Assembly: GCA_002633025.1 (NCBI GenBank)
Contig: NMRB01000402.1
Coordinates: 87,065-151,064 of the forward strand
Direction of reading: 5' to 3'
Origin: Notospermus geniculatus
Lineage: Eukaryota; Nemertea; Pilidiophora; Heteronemertea; Lineidae
DNA length: 64,000 nucleotides
The position numbers were made by a program, and so were the translations under genes. Of the stretch, positions 12,944 to 25,500 are shown in pieces. Position 1 is the stretch's first letter. Each line of letters begins with the position of its first letter. Under the pieces are notes generated by a model. It was not told the origin of the DNA. It was given only the letters and a program-made list of their open reading frames with translations, and searched no databases.

Positions 12944-13353
12944 GGGAGAGGAGAGAATCATTCAATAGGAACCATCTTTGCCTGTAAAATTTGAGCTTTA
13001 TAGAAGACTAGCGGGACACACAAAAACAAAAACACATTTTTCGTGTCCATTCTCCTCTAAATATCGACCCAAATCTTGGTGTGGCTCAATGCAGTGCAGA
13101 GGAAGAAACGCTTATGATCCGTGTTTCAATCCTTTAAAAGATTAAAAAAATTAACATTATTTATTGAGAATTAAAAAAATGAAAAACCCAAAAAGTGACT
13201 GTGTTTGTTTAGTTGATCTGTACCGGTCTGTCATCATTGGGATTGTATTTCCCGCCTATTTCACTGTGTAGGCCCTTCGTCACTTGGCAGTTAGGCCCTA
13301 CGTCACCTCTGCCGGCAGTAAGGCCCTTCGTCACTTGGCAGTTAGGCCCTACG
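12944..13353. repeat. First copy of a 410-bp duplication flanking an N gap
   Basis: This block is repeated at 13448-13857, immediately after the gap, with a few substitutions. The placement on both sides of the gap suggests an assembly duplicate. Confidence 0.8.
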
Positions 13354-13447
13354 NNNNNNNNNNNNNNNNNNNNNNNNNNNNNNNNNNNNNNNNNNNNNNN
13401 NNNNNNNNNNNNNNNNNNNNNNNNNNNNNNNNNNNNNNNNNNNNNNN
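13354..13447. other. Assembly gap (94 N)
   Basis: A run of N inside the GGCC-rich minisatellite. Confidence 0.99.
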
Positions 13448-13857
13448 GGGAGAGGAGAGAATCATTCAATAGGAACCATCTTTGCCTGTAAAATTTGAGC
13501 TTTATAGAAGACTAGCGGGACACACAAAAACAAAAACACATTTTTCGTGTCCATTCTCCTCTAAATATCGACCCAAATCTTGGTGTGGCTCAATGCAATG
13601 CAGAGGAAGAAACTCTAATGATCCGTGTTTCAATCCTTTAAAAGATTAAAAAAATTAACATTATTTATTGAGAATTAAAAAAATGAAAAACCCAAAAAGT
13701 GACTGTGTTGGTTTAGTTGATCTGTACCGGTCTGTCATCATTGGGATTGTATTTCCCGCCTATTTCACTGTGTAGGCCCTTCGTCACTTGGCAGTTAGGC
13801 CCTACGTCACCTCTGCCGGCAGTAAGGCCCTTCGTCACTTGGCAGTTAGGCCCTACG
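13448..13857. repeat. Second copy of the 410-bp duplication
   Basis: Matches 12944-13353 almost exactly. It then continues past the gap-truncated end of copy 1 into the rest of the minisatellite, so it is probably the complete version of the locus. Confidence 0.8.
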
Positions 13858-14085
13858 CCACTAAGCCGGCAGTAAAGCCCTTCGTCCCTTGTAGGCCCTA
13901 CATCATCTGGGCCGGCAGTAAGGCCCTTCCTCACTTGGTAGTTAGGCCCTACGTGACATGGGCCGGCAGTAAGGCCTTTTATCATTTGGTAGTTAGGCCG
14001 CATCACTGGGCAATTAGGCCTTATCGGGCCGGCAGTAAGGTCTTTCATCACTTGGCAGTTAGGCCCTACATGTGCGTCACTGGGC
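13770..14085. repeat. About 51-bp GGCC-rich minisatellite
   Basis: Degenerate tandem units containing GCCGGCAGTAAGGCCCTTC and CACTTGGCAGTTAGGCCCTAC, around 51 bp each and about six units. The open frames on both strands across it are a by-product of the repeat. The left end is duplicated before the N gap. Confidence 0.75.
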
Positions 14086-14204
14086 AGCTGACGCAGCNGG
14101 GGGGGGAACGATGACAACATAACAATGGATGGTCAACACACCGAATGATAACACTCTTTATTTTACAATATATCACAGAATCTGCAATTATGAGGGCCAA
14201 ATAA

Positions 14205-14290
14205 TGGTCACTACTCCTCATAAGCCGAAACTGGGGCTCGAACCCGCAATGCATGAAGTAGACTGCGCTAACCACTTCACATTAACTGGG
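14205..14290 (-). repeat. tRNA-derived SINE head with A and B boxes
   Basis: On the minus strand an A-box-like TGGTTAGCGCAGTC is followed about 30 bp later by a B box, GGTTCGAGCCC, at tRNA-like spacing. The flanks do not form a convincing acceptor stem, so a SINE is preferred over a functional tRNA gene. Confidence 0.55.
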
Positions 14291-16104
14291 CTCTCAGACG
14301 ATTCAATCGATCTCGGGCTTCCCTGCCATTCCACAGAGTCCAACCTCAAAAGCACATTCTGTCTTATTAAAGTTTCATAGCCGTCGGGTGAGGAGTTTTT
14401 GTTAAAGAACCGGAACCACAAAAATGAGTTCAGTTTGGTCGTCCCACACAGCACTTCATGGAATTGGTGCTCCAGTGATTCGGTTGTTACAACTGAGACT
14501 GCGACAATTTTGAAATGGGACCACAAAACATCAATGGACGAGAGAAAAAAAACTCCTCTTCCATTGGCTGTTAGGTTGGTGTAACCATGGTAACTTGCTT
14601 GAAAAGGATTTGGACGTAATGAAGTATTTGTCCTTAGTAATGGCTTTGTCGCATGTGGAAGTGCCGAGTCGATTTGGTAACGCTTTGGTATGAAGAAATG
14701 GAAAAAAGCCAGTTAGCGCTAAACAAATTAGATACTGCCAAATCAAAAATGTATAGGCCATTGAATCCTATTGATCCGCTATCGACCCGTTATTATTTCC
14801 ATCAAAATGCATCCAAATTGTTGCTTTGCGGGGGGGGGCGATTGAGTATGACCGTCCCTTGATTATCATGACCGTCACTTGATTACGTCATGACTGTCGG
14901 CAAATTATTACGTCATGACATTCGGCACTTGATTACATCATCGCCGATACCTAACGAGGACCATGCAGTGTGTCGATTGAAAATACTCATTTCTTACAAA
15001 AATCCAAAAATGACTCGATGTTTGCTATGTACACAAGCTTGGAGGAAAACCTTCTGGAACCGCCGAGCAAGGACGGAATGTTAAAGCTGAACTGCACCTA
15101 ATTCTGCCGCGGCTCTGCTTTAAATTTTATTTTTAGCTGGCGTAGGCAGTTGCAGTCCGAGACGCGAGCGTTCACTTGAGATCAAACGACATGCTACTCA
15201 CGTCCCCGACTAAAACGCAGTCAAACTCCGATTAGACCCCACCCCAAGCTTTTCTCACGAACATAATATGTACGATACAATACGTTATACTATTCGACCA
15301 CTCTGTCCGCTTTTTAGGGCAGTAGCATATGACCTAGTACCTTCCGCAATAATGGAACGCAAAGGTGCCCATAGATCACTTGATTCAAGTTTTCCGACAA
15401 ATGTAGTCAGACACGAAACGGGCACGTCGGATGGCTGTATTGCTGACGAATTCCATCCTACATCCTAATTTTGTGATGTCATTCGCGAGTAATTCGACGC
15501 CACCATCCCAAAATTTACGATGTACAAACTACGGTCCCTCCCTTCACGGCCTATCACAGACATTTAAAACAACATATAATTGTGTCATTTAACCAAAAAC
15601 TACAGTGATTGACATCATAAAACAATCTACACGTATAAAAACCCGGTGGTGTGGTGGCGTGCGTATATTGCGTTGATAAATGCTGCAAAGTTATGAACAT
15701 CAATGCATGATTCATATTCACATCTGGCCGCCAGAGGCGCCAGCGTCAAAGTTGGCGGAGAGAACTCTGGTGGCAAGAATCTGTAACACCTTGCGTCGTC
15801 TCTGGGGACGAGGCACCTCGATTAACTCCATCCAGTGGCCATAGACGGAGGCACGAGTTAAATTTTCATGCGCAAGCGCACATTAAGTGAGTTTGGCATG
15901 GTTCGTTTGTTAGCATGGTTAGTAACTGAGAATGAAATATCACCCTACGTCTTGTTAACACTTCACAGAGCGAGGTATGTACACCGAATTTCTCCTAAAA
16001 ACTTATTACTAATTAGCAGTCCAACCCCCCGGTCCAACCCCCACTGGACTCCATCTCTCACTCTTTGTGGAGCTCTCCAGAGAGACAGAGAGATGTAGCT
16101 CCAT

Positions 16105-16302
16105 ATAGAGGCCTTGCAATGACGTCATCCTGGCGGCCATGCTGAGGGGCAAGTGGGCAGAGGTGTGAGCTGACCGTGACGTGGCCTGCGTGAAGTGCGC
16201 GACGCCAGTGTTTGACGTAACGTCATTGGGACATTTTGCTGCGCCTCTGCAGTATGTGCCCCCCAGCATGGCGGCTTGTGACGTCATTTGCAAGGCCTCT
16301 AT
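16105..16302. mobile_element. Foldback MITE with ATAGAGGCCTTGCAA ends, 198 bp
   Basis: Inverted arms of about 45 bp begin ATAGAGGCCTTGCAA. Each arm also carries GACGTCAT and GGCGGCCATGCTG or their complement. It lies about 290 bp downstream of the IR25a stop codon and may be part of that gene's 3' UTR. Confidence 0.7.
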
Positions 16303-16588
16303 TGAATGAATCGTAGGCAAGAAAAGCTGCGGCGTATTATCATTTATCACCTGTTTTCGTCGAAATTCTTGAGTTAGTGGAGTGACCCGGATGTTACAAA
16401 AGATGTGACAGGGTCGGGAAAGGGAATAGTTCTGAAAGCTCTAGAAAGTGCATGTTCTTTTTCTCATGACAACCCCATGTCGTCAGCTAAACTTCAATTT
16501 GGCTGAGCAGTATCAAGTTCGGTTTCCCTTTGTTTCTCCTCATGATGGAAATAATACTGATCTATTCGTGTTGGTAAAGACACACTCC

Positions 16589-19500
16589 TCACATATGGAA
16601 CGCATGATTCTGCTGTCCTCTGGATCGGACACCATTATCATACTGGTTTTTCTCAATGTCTTTGACCTGCATATCATCAGGGGTCGACGACCTCACAACG
16701 ACCTTCTGGCCTGCTTCCGCTTTCTTCTTGTCCACGCGATACTTGTACCAGAAGAACTCCCAGACAAGGGCTATCAGGGCAAAGCCGACCCCCATGAAGA
16801 TGAGCAAGAACACGCCTCCAATGTTCCTCAAACTGATACCCTCGCTTTCGTCCTCGACTTTTGGGCACACCTTCATGTTGTATTCCCACCAATGGGATTT
16901 CATATCCTCTAATTTTCGCTGATTGAGCAGTTTCAGGACGCTGAAAGAGGAGACAAGATAGCTGCTGTGATTTGTGGCTGACCTAACACGCCCCCTGTCG
17001 CTGAGACCAGTTCAAGGACCTCGTTCACAAAGCTCCCTAAACTTTATATAATGATACGCAAATCCTTTGTCAGGGTGATAGTGAACAATAGGTTTCCCGC
17101 AAACGGACAACAGCTTACGCACTTCGAAAGGTTCGCCGTGAACGAGGTCCTGAACTGTTTACTTACGCATCTGACAATTCATTCCTGAGGGCGACCTGTC
17201 CTTCCTGTACCGCAAGGGCGTAAGGCTTCCTACTGAATTCCTCTCCCACCTCCCAGAAATGGCAGTTCGTCAACACCGCATACTTGTTTTTGGTGGCGTC
17301 GCCTGAAATAGAATGATGACAGTACACGTTTTGGGTGCATACACGGAGGAGCAGGGAACAGTCATTTGGTAAACGGACATTGGTAAACTCTGCAACTCTA
17401 CAACCCTTATCTTGCCTGGAGAAGTGTGACGCCACCAGTTGCTTTACCGTCATCAGACTCGACACGCGTCACACCGCTGGGAGAGGTCAATACCATCCTA
17501 CATACCGATGAAAGCAAAGTCTTCTTCGTCCTTTTTCGGTGTTTTGACTCTCTGTATGGCTTCTTGGAACGAGGCTGGGAAGCCTGATTCCTCCATCGAT
17601 GTCCACATAGCAGTGAACTTATCGCTGACGGGATAGTCCCACACGGCCAGTTTTGCCCGGTCGACCACGCCAAGGGAACTGTTCATGCTCATGTCTTTCC
17701 AGAGGCTGAAGCATAAAGATGATGCCTCTGTCAACAGGAACGTATTCTGTATAAGCACTCATACTACCCCGACTTTCTCATCTTGGATTCCTAGCAAGCA
17801 ATCTGGAGATCTTGGTCTGGTCCTCAAAGTTTAGAGTCTAGTCCTAAAGGTTGACACTGATGAGTTTGAGACTGGGGAGGTTTCGAAATCAAACGATAAA
17901 CCAAAACTTTACGACAACGTTATTTTTCATACTACACATTAACCAGATTTTGCATTGCATTTGCGGTACAAAAATAAAGTTATCGTTAACGTTTACGTTT
18001 ATCGTTTGATTTCGAAACCTCCCTAATATCATACGAACGACCTAGGTGCATTTTTCTTTGCATCGGATTGTTGGGAGCCTCTCGTCCATCCCCTTCATTC
18101 CGACAGAGGCGCCTTGTCGAACAAGAGTCACATTTTATACGCACCTGTAAAACCTGGCCTCGATGTCGGCCATACGTTTGAAGTAAGTTTGGGTGGCGGT
18201 ATCCTGTTGTGGAGCGTACTTGGTCTTGAACTGTTTGGCCAGATCGTCCAGGGATTCGATGGGCGTTTCCAAACGAGATACGGTCAAGAAGGCAGCCAAG
18301 TTGGCAGTGTAGGTGGCGATCATGATGAAACCAAACACCCACCAGGCAGCAGCGATCAGTTTGGCCGAGATCGCCATTGGAGCTTCTCCACCGCCTGAAA
18401 GATAGGGAAGATCATTAAGGGAGTCTCATTCACGCCGCAGTCACCTGGCTGAACATGGCGGCTGCACGGCAGGTCGAAAACAACGCACTCAGATCGGCCC
18501 TCCTCGCAGAGGTTTCGAAATATCTTACCCTGGGGTGTCATTGACGTAAAACAGAACCACACGCCTTCCTTGAAGTCAAAGATCCTCGGCTCCATGCCTT
18601 TACCATCCCAGTATTTCGACTTGTTATTCTGGTAGCTGTAAGGCCCGAATCGATCAAACAGCCATATGAGGCCACTACACAAGAAAAACGCCGAAAGGAA
18701 ACAGATCCAGACAGTATCCTCCAAAACTGTCATGAACTTGAACAGTTGATACTTGAACTCTGGCTTCCTCATCAGGATGGTAATTCCAACCAAGTCATAG
18801 TATGGTACTGTGTAGTCGATCACGCTCTCTCGTTCCGCCATCACCGTCAGGGGCGCTACGATGATGTCAGCTTTCTGCAACAAACAGGCCATGTATGACT
18901 ATCAGATGCACCTCCTGCACTGTGGAAATCACGGGATTTCGTCAACCATATACATGTAGAAAACTTGATTCGCGAAGAAAGTTGCATTTTGTTCACATTT
19001 TGTTTATAACGCATTTCGTCCATAGAATTTCCAATTAAGCGTACGGTAGTTAATATTCTATTCGCCGTTTCTCATTGGTTATTTGGAACCACGTGACAGA
19101 TAATGGACGAATCGTTCACTTCCGAGACGGACCTGTCTGCGATAGAGATCCGCGCATCGGACCTGTCCTAGAAAGGAAAACACACGTCTCAGCTCGGAGC
19201 GGATCCGTAAACCTGTGATTTGGATTCCCAGCATCGTTCATTCAAAAGGTTCACATGGTTCATCCGTCCGGACCGAATGGTCCAACAACTACGAGACTTG
19301 CAGGTCCGCAGGTTGAACCGAAGTTTGATGGCTTGGAATGTACCGTCATATACCCAATAGGCCTCCCTTACATTTTGGCCATGATCTGGGCCTAAAGGAA
19401 CAAGGGATTGGCGGGCCCAAGATGATATCGGTCGTTTCTGACCACACCCTATAACGACTGACAAGGACTGCGGAGAAGTCTGCACTTGAGAAAAGCAACA

Positions 19501-22500
19501 AGTATCCTTTTGACAGATCCGCAGAAGGTGCTAGTAAGAGAGCCCATACTTACATCCTGGATTAGTTCGTTCACCATTCCGTTCCAACTGCCGTCAGGCT
19601 GCAAGCTTCCGTACTTGCCGTCTGGTGGTTCGACAATATCGTAGTCAAAGTTCATCTCTTCGGAAAGATGGTTTATCAAGTCGTAACAGTATCCCTTGTA
19701 GGTCACCTTGCCATTCACAGTCTCTTTGAACAGGAATGGGGGTTCCTGAAGGAAGATGGAGGTCTTGTGAAAAGCAAGTAAGAGATATTGGTGTGCTGTC
19801 GTCTTAGCAGGTATCCGCCACTACTGACGACTACCTTCGACTACGAGAAGATCAGTGCATAACGCATGCATGGGGTTACTGCCACACGTAGTCGTAGTAA
19901 CCCGTGGAGTAACCTGGTTAGACAGAAACGGCATAACATTACAAGTTTGAAGCAGTTCATTCGATGCATACCTCAAACAAGTCGTTGGATGTACGAGAGA
20001 CGCTCTTCCACAGTGCTACTACCACAGAGAAGATGAGAGGGACAGCCAAGCTAAGTTCATCGAGGACTTACCACCACGGTTGATATTCGGTACTTGCGCT
20101 TGCCGACAGACACTGTTACAGATGAACTGCTCAAACCACTCGAGCTGGACCACGTGCCGACCTGAAGCAGTTACATGTAGGGATCTGAAGTGACTGCATG
20201 TGGTTGGCCTACGTACCGCAGTCATGGTAGAGTTGTTGCTTCCGAAGAATGCAGCATGCGATGAAGGGGCGGCGCATCTCACACGACTGCATTCGGCATC
20301 CTGATAAGAACATCGCTACCTTCGTCACCGCAGTTTGTCTGCGGTGACGAAGGGAGCGAGCAGTAAGAACGCCTGATATTCTCAGAATGGCATTCGGAGT
20401 CAATCGACCCCTGAGGCTGGTGAGGGGGGACATGAACTTTCAAGTGGGATGGAGTTTTAAGGTCAGTTTGTCAATATGGATGAACGCAAGCCAGAAAGCA
20501 AGTGGGCAATTCAAGACGCTTCCAAAGAAGAGGATGGATTATCCCTCTCTCTGTCAGAGATCAGCAAGTAGGCCCCTGGTGACACTTCCCTTCCCCCTGT
20601 GGAACTACCCCACCATCAGCACCTCGGCTCTTGTCTCGGTCAACTTTCGACACTTCAGCATTCAGTTCTTGTCATACTTACGGTTGACGAAGACGATTGT
20701 TTGCCGGCAGAATACTTCAGATCCTTAATGTTCATAGTCATTCCTTCTTTATTCGCGGACGGGGAGAAGGAAAAGGCTCCAAACGTTCCTGTGGCTACCA
20801 GCTGGAACGGGAAACGAGAGATGCAATGACTCTCGAAGGAAACATTCACTGTTGTGCGCGCCGGACGTTTCATATACGGCAATGCAGACAGGAGCATGTT
20901 GTTTCTGGTGATGTCAAACCAGACTCGGCTCGTCTTCAACCCGAGGAGGTATGCTTTCCATATTGCACATCCACCTCTTCTCATCGATAAAGTTAAACCC
21001 TGGGACGTCCATCTCGACAAGGACTTCAGCATAGAACGTACTGGACAACTGAGGGGTACCCCCAAGACTTGGCCACGTGCAAAACAAGGTTGTTCTTCGA
21101 CTTACCGCCTTCAGCTTTTTCATAACGCCAGCCGCCTGGCTGACGAAGGTTGCGTTAGGCGTGGTGAACGTGCCACAGTTTGGAACAGTGGGTTGGATCC
21201 AACTGTTGGAGGAGAGGTAACTACTGAGGCCTTTAGCGGCCACCATGACCACATCTGATACGAAGGCGTCGTCGACCTGTGGGACAGAAGTGATCCCGAT
21301 CAGCAACACACACATGGTAAAGCATGGGTCGATGCTAATGAGGTGCTGCAGTGGATGGAACCAGGGTGGATGGAGAGTGCTTTGTTTAACAATAACATTA
21401 GGCTTTCCACTGTAGTACAATCTCGAAGTGCTTCACATTACCCCAGTCTCTCCAGGTTTCTGGAGAACCCAAGTTGCAGCAGCGCTACAAATAACCCTTT
21501 CAGACCAGATGAAAGAAACGAAGTGACCTTCCGGTCGTAATTCGAATCCTGGGAGCTTCTGCTTCCAGCTGACGTCTTCTCCACTACTCACGTTGATGCT
21601 GCTGCTGGTGAACCCGATGACCTTGGTCGNGCAATACAAGACGCTTCCAAAGAAGAGGATGGATTATCCCTCTCTCTGTCAGAGATCAGCAAGTTGGCCC
21701 CTGGTGACACTTCCCTTCCCCCTGTGGAACTACCCCACCATCAGCACCTCGGCTCTTGTCTCGGTCAACTTTTGACTTCAGCATTCAGTTCTTGTCATAC
21801 TTACGGTTGACGAAGACGATTGTTTGCCGGCAGAATACTTCAGATCCTTAATGTTCATAGTCATTCCTTCTTTATTCGCGGACGAGGAAAAGGAAAAGTC
21901 TCCAAACGTTCCTGTGGCTACCAGCTGGAATGGAAAACGAGAGATGCAATGACTCTCGAAGGAAACATTGACTGTTGTGCGCGCCGGACGTTTCATATAC
22001 GGCAATGCAGACAGAAGCATGTTGTTTCTGTTGATGTCAAACCAGACTCGGCTCGTCTTCAACCCGAGGAGGTATGCTTTCCATATTGCACATCCACCTC
22101 TTCTTGTGGCTAAAGTTAAATGCGGGGACGTCCATCTCGACAAGGACTTCAGCATAGAACGTATACTGGACAACTGAGGGGTACCCCCAAGACTTGGCCA
22201 CGTGCAAAACAAGGTTGTTCTTCGACTTACCGCCTTCAGCTTTTTCATAACGCCAGCCGCCTGGCTGACGAAGGTTGCGTTAGGCGTGGTGAACGTGCCA
22301 CAGTTTGGAACAGTGGGTTGGATCCAACTGTTGGAGGAGAGGTAACTACTGAGGCCTTTAGCGGCCACCATGACCACATCTGATACGAAGGCGTCGTCGA
22401 CCTGTGGGACAGAAGTGATCCCGATCAGCAACACACACATGGTAAAGCATGGGTCGATGCTAATGAGGTGCTGCAGTGGATGGAACCAGGGTGGATGGAG

Positions 22501-25500
22501 AGTGCTTTGTTTAACAATAACATTAGGCTTTCCACTGTAGTACAATCTCGAAGTGCTTCACATTACCCCAGTCTCTCCAGGTTTCTGGAGAACCCAAGTT
22601 GCAGCAGCGCTACAAATAACCCTTTCAGACCAGATGAAAGAAACGAAGTGACCTTCCGGTCGTAATTCGAATCCTGGGAGCTTCTGCTTCCAGCTGACGT
22701 CTTCTCCACTACTCACGTTGATGCTGCTGCTGGTGAACCCGATGACCTTGGTCGCCATGAAGGTCACATAGGAAGGTGCCCCCGTGGCGTCTGGTTTTGC
22801 GGTGAAGGTCACATAGTTACAAGTGTTCGTGCAGCCTGAACACGTAACTGCGGCTTCCTGGAAGGCAAAGAGAGGCAATGACACCTACTTTAGCTTCACT
22901 CATACAAGCCGCGAAGACGAACTTCTTTTTGTCGATAGCAACTTTAGAAATGCGGTTGGGCCATCACAGCCGAACCGTGAATACACACGTTTTGGCTCCC
23001 GATGTTTGCGTAGATACATGTAAGTTAGGGGAAGTTATACAGTCTACGATTCTCACAGCCCGTTCCTCATGATATGTACCTTTGTCATTGCAAACCAATG
23101 GAACTTGAAATTCATCAAGCCGAGGGAATTTGCCTGGAAGAAAAGGTGAAAACTGGTATGTTAAACGCTGAGAGCACTGAACACGTCGCTGCGGACAGAC
23201 CATCCGGTCGTAACTAGGCTACGTGCCGACTTGCCTGACGCCTTCAACTTCGTTGAACCGATGCGTTAGGCTTGCCACCCAACTTCAACATCAGTGACCA
23301 CATGAGGCGGTCAGAACAACTTCACACAGGAGGTGTCACGCATTCGTACGCATCTGATAATGAGAATGGACTTCTCAACTGAGAAGTCCATTCACAAGTA
23401 AAAGCAAAAGAGGTGTCCTCACCCTTCCAAGATATTTGCCAGCGTTCGCGTTGCTTCCTAAGACAAAGATATACTTTATGGCATACGACTTGACGAAGCC
23501 AAGTTGGGTGTCGATCTTAGCATTGGTCGTAGGCATGGCAAGGTACATGTGTTGGGCAGGAACATTACGGAGTATTCGCTTCTGTAGTACTTCATAATCT
23601 GAAAGAAGGCAGAGAATGTTTAGCCAGCACTTTGACTAAAATTGCCAAGGGTCAGTCACCATTTGGTACACGTTGCAACTTACTGAATGTTGAGTCATAG
23701 ACGAAGGCTATGTTGGTCATGTTCTCTGCGCTGACGACGCTGGCAATCGCTTCAGTCATCACGCTCGACGGGGCTTCGAAATTAATGGAATTGCTGTAGG
23801 TCCCGCTGTCTACTTCTGGTGGCATCTCCCCCCAGCTGACCATGGGGACCCCGACTACCTCGGCTTGTTTTCGGACAGCGGCTCGGACGGTGGCTGAGGA
23901 GCCATCTATGATGAGATCAACTCCGGATGAGAGCGAAGAGCAAACTGGAAAATGAAAAGTGATTCGATGTTAAAATGGCGCCGTACGCGCACTCAACATT
24001 CGGCGTTCATGTATAATTGAAAGTAGCCCCGGCTTTTGAATGAAATTCAGCATCCTGTTTTCCCATGCATTGATCAGTGTAGTCGCAGATTTGGTTGATG
24101 ATAAGCCTACCAAGAAGTAATGTAGGCCTATAGGTTGACGATATCAACAGAAGTAATGTTCTAATCGTAGAATAGGTTGACGATATCAACAGAAGTAATG
24201 TTCTAATCGTAGAATAGGTTGATGATATCAACAGAAGTAATGTTCTAATTGTAGATAGGTTGACGATATCAACAGAAGTAATGTTCTAATTGTAGATAGG
24301 TTGACGATATCAACAGAAGTAATGTTCTAATTGTAGATAGGTTGACGATATCAACAGAAGTAATGTTGGAATCGTAGAATAGGTTGACGATATCAACAGA
24401 AGTAATGTTCTAATTGTAGATAGGTTGACGATATCAACAGAAGTAAATGTTCTAATCGTAGAATAGGTTGACGATATCAACAGAAGTAATGTTCTAATCG
24501 TAGAATAGGTTGACGATATCAACAGAAGTAATGTTCGAATCGTAGAATAGGTTGATGATACCATAAATAATCTTTAGAGCATATTTTCAGCCAGCAAATC
24601 AATCGACAGCATAAAGGCTGTCCACCTGATTGCGAATTGAAATGAAATTAATGCCTAAGTACAAATGTAAATGAATTATTCACGACGGGCTTAGTCAATC
24701 GATTCGTAAAGTTATGCTGCATTACCTATGCTGAATGTTGACATCCAATGTCAAAAGAGCTGAACAACCTTGCTCGAGTTGTTTATTAGTGGCTTACCTA
24801 ACCAACTTCGGTTGATTTTGTATCAGCTTGACCCAGTTTATAAAGTATTCATGTTCGTCGATTCTGTTGGTAATTTTGGAATTTTGCCGATATGTTTGGT
24901 TAGATATTTTGATCATTTTCATTTCAAATTAATTCCATGTTAACGAAGTCCTCCAAGGTAACGGTCTCCATGGTTATCTACCACAAAGTGGGAGATTCCA
25001 TCAACAAGTGTCATTAGAGAGTTTTCGCAAAGCCCCCGAAACGCCAACGCGAACGTCTATCCTTTTGTTCGGTGCTATCTTCGTGGCACCGAACAATGGG
25101 TTTGAATTTGGCGTTCGCGTTGGCGTTTCGGGGGCTTTGCGAAAACTCCCTATTGTCACCCGATCAGTCCCTATACAAACAAAAGTAGGGGTCGCCAGCA
25201 GTTGAGGTCACGTGGCCCTTGATAAAGTCGACCGGTATCAATATTTGTATTATAAACAAGTCCAAGGAAAATATTTAAATATTGCGAAGTACATGTAAGG
25301 AATGGAATAATAAAGAGTTTTCGCAAAGCCCCCGAAACGCCAACGCGAACGCCAAACCCATTGTTCGATGCCACGAAGAGAGCACCGAACAAAAGGACAG
25401 ACATTCGCGTTGGCGTTTCGGGGGCTTTGCGAAAACTCTATATTGGTGGCAAATTCCCCCGAAGTCTTCAATAGACTTGTGGAATATATAGGAGTCACCC

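Larger units (their letters stand above)
8141..16588. other. Intergenic region without a recognisable gene
   Basis: 8.4 kb between the convergent ends of the CCCH gene (+) and the IR25a gene (-). The longest open frame (12614-12994, 126 codons) has no family signature. What can be supported is repeats: foldbacks at 11019, 11396 and 16105, the palindrome at 12179, a minisatellite around the N gap at 13354, and a SINE near 14.2 kb. The first part presumably holds the 3' UTR of the CCCH gene. Confidence 0.6.

Noticed and set aside
12614-12994. 126-codon open frame as a gene
   Set aside because: No domain, no splice context and composition like the surrounding noncoding DNA.
13209-14120. Long open frames on both strands
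   Set aside because: They run through N's and a 51-bp repeat whose unit is divisible by three.
20506-21629. True exon duplication in IR25a giving a longer receptor
   Set aside because: Including both copies repeats part of the amino-terminal domain and needs a truncated exon 6; the single N at the join points to an assembly duplicate.
24131-24560. CRISPR-like array
   Set aside because: Repeats are directly adjacent with no unique spacers, and the locus is in an intron of an animal gene; it is a minisatellite.
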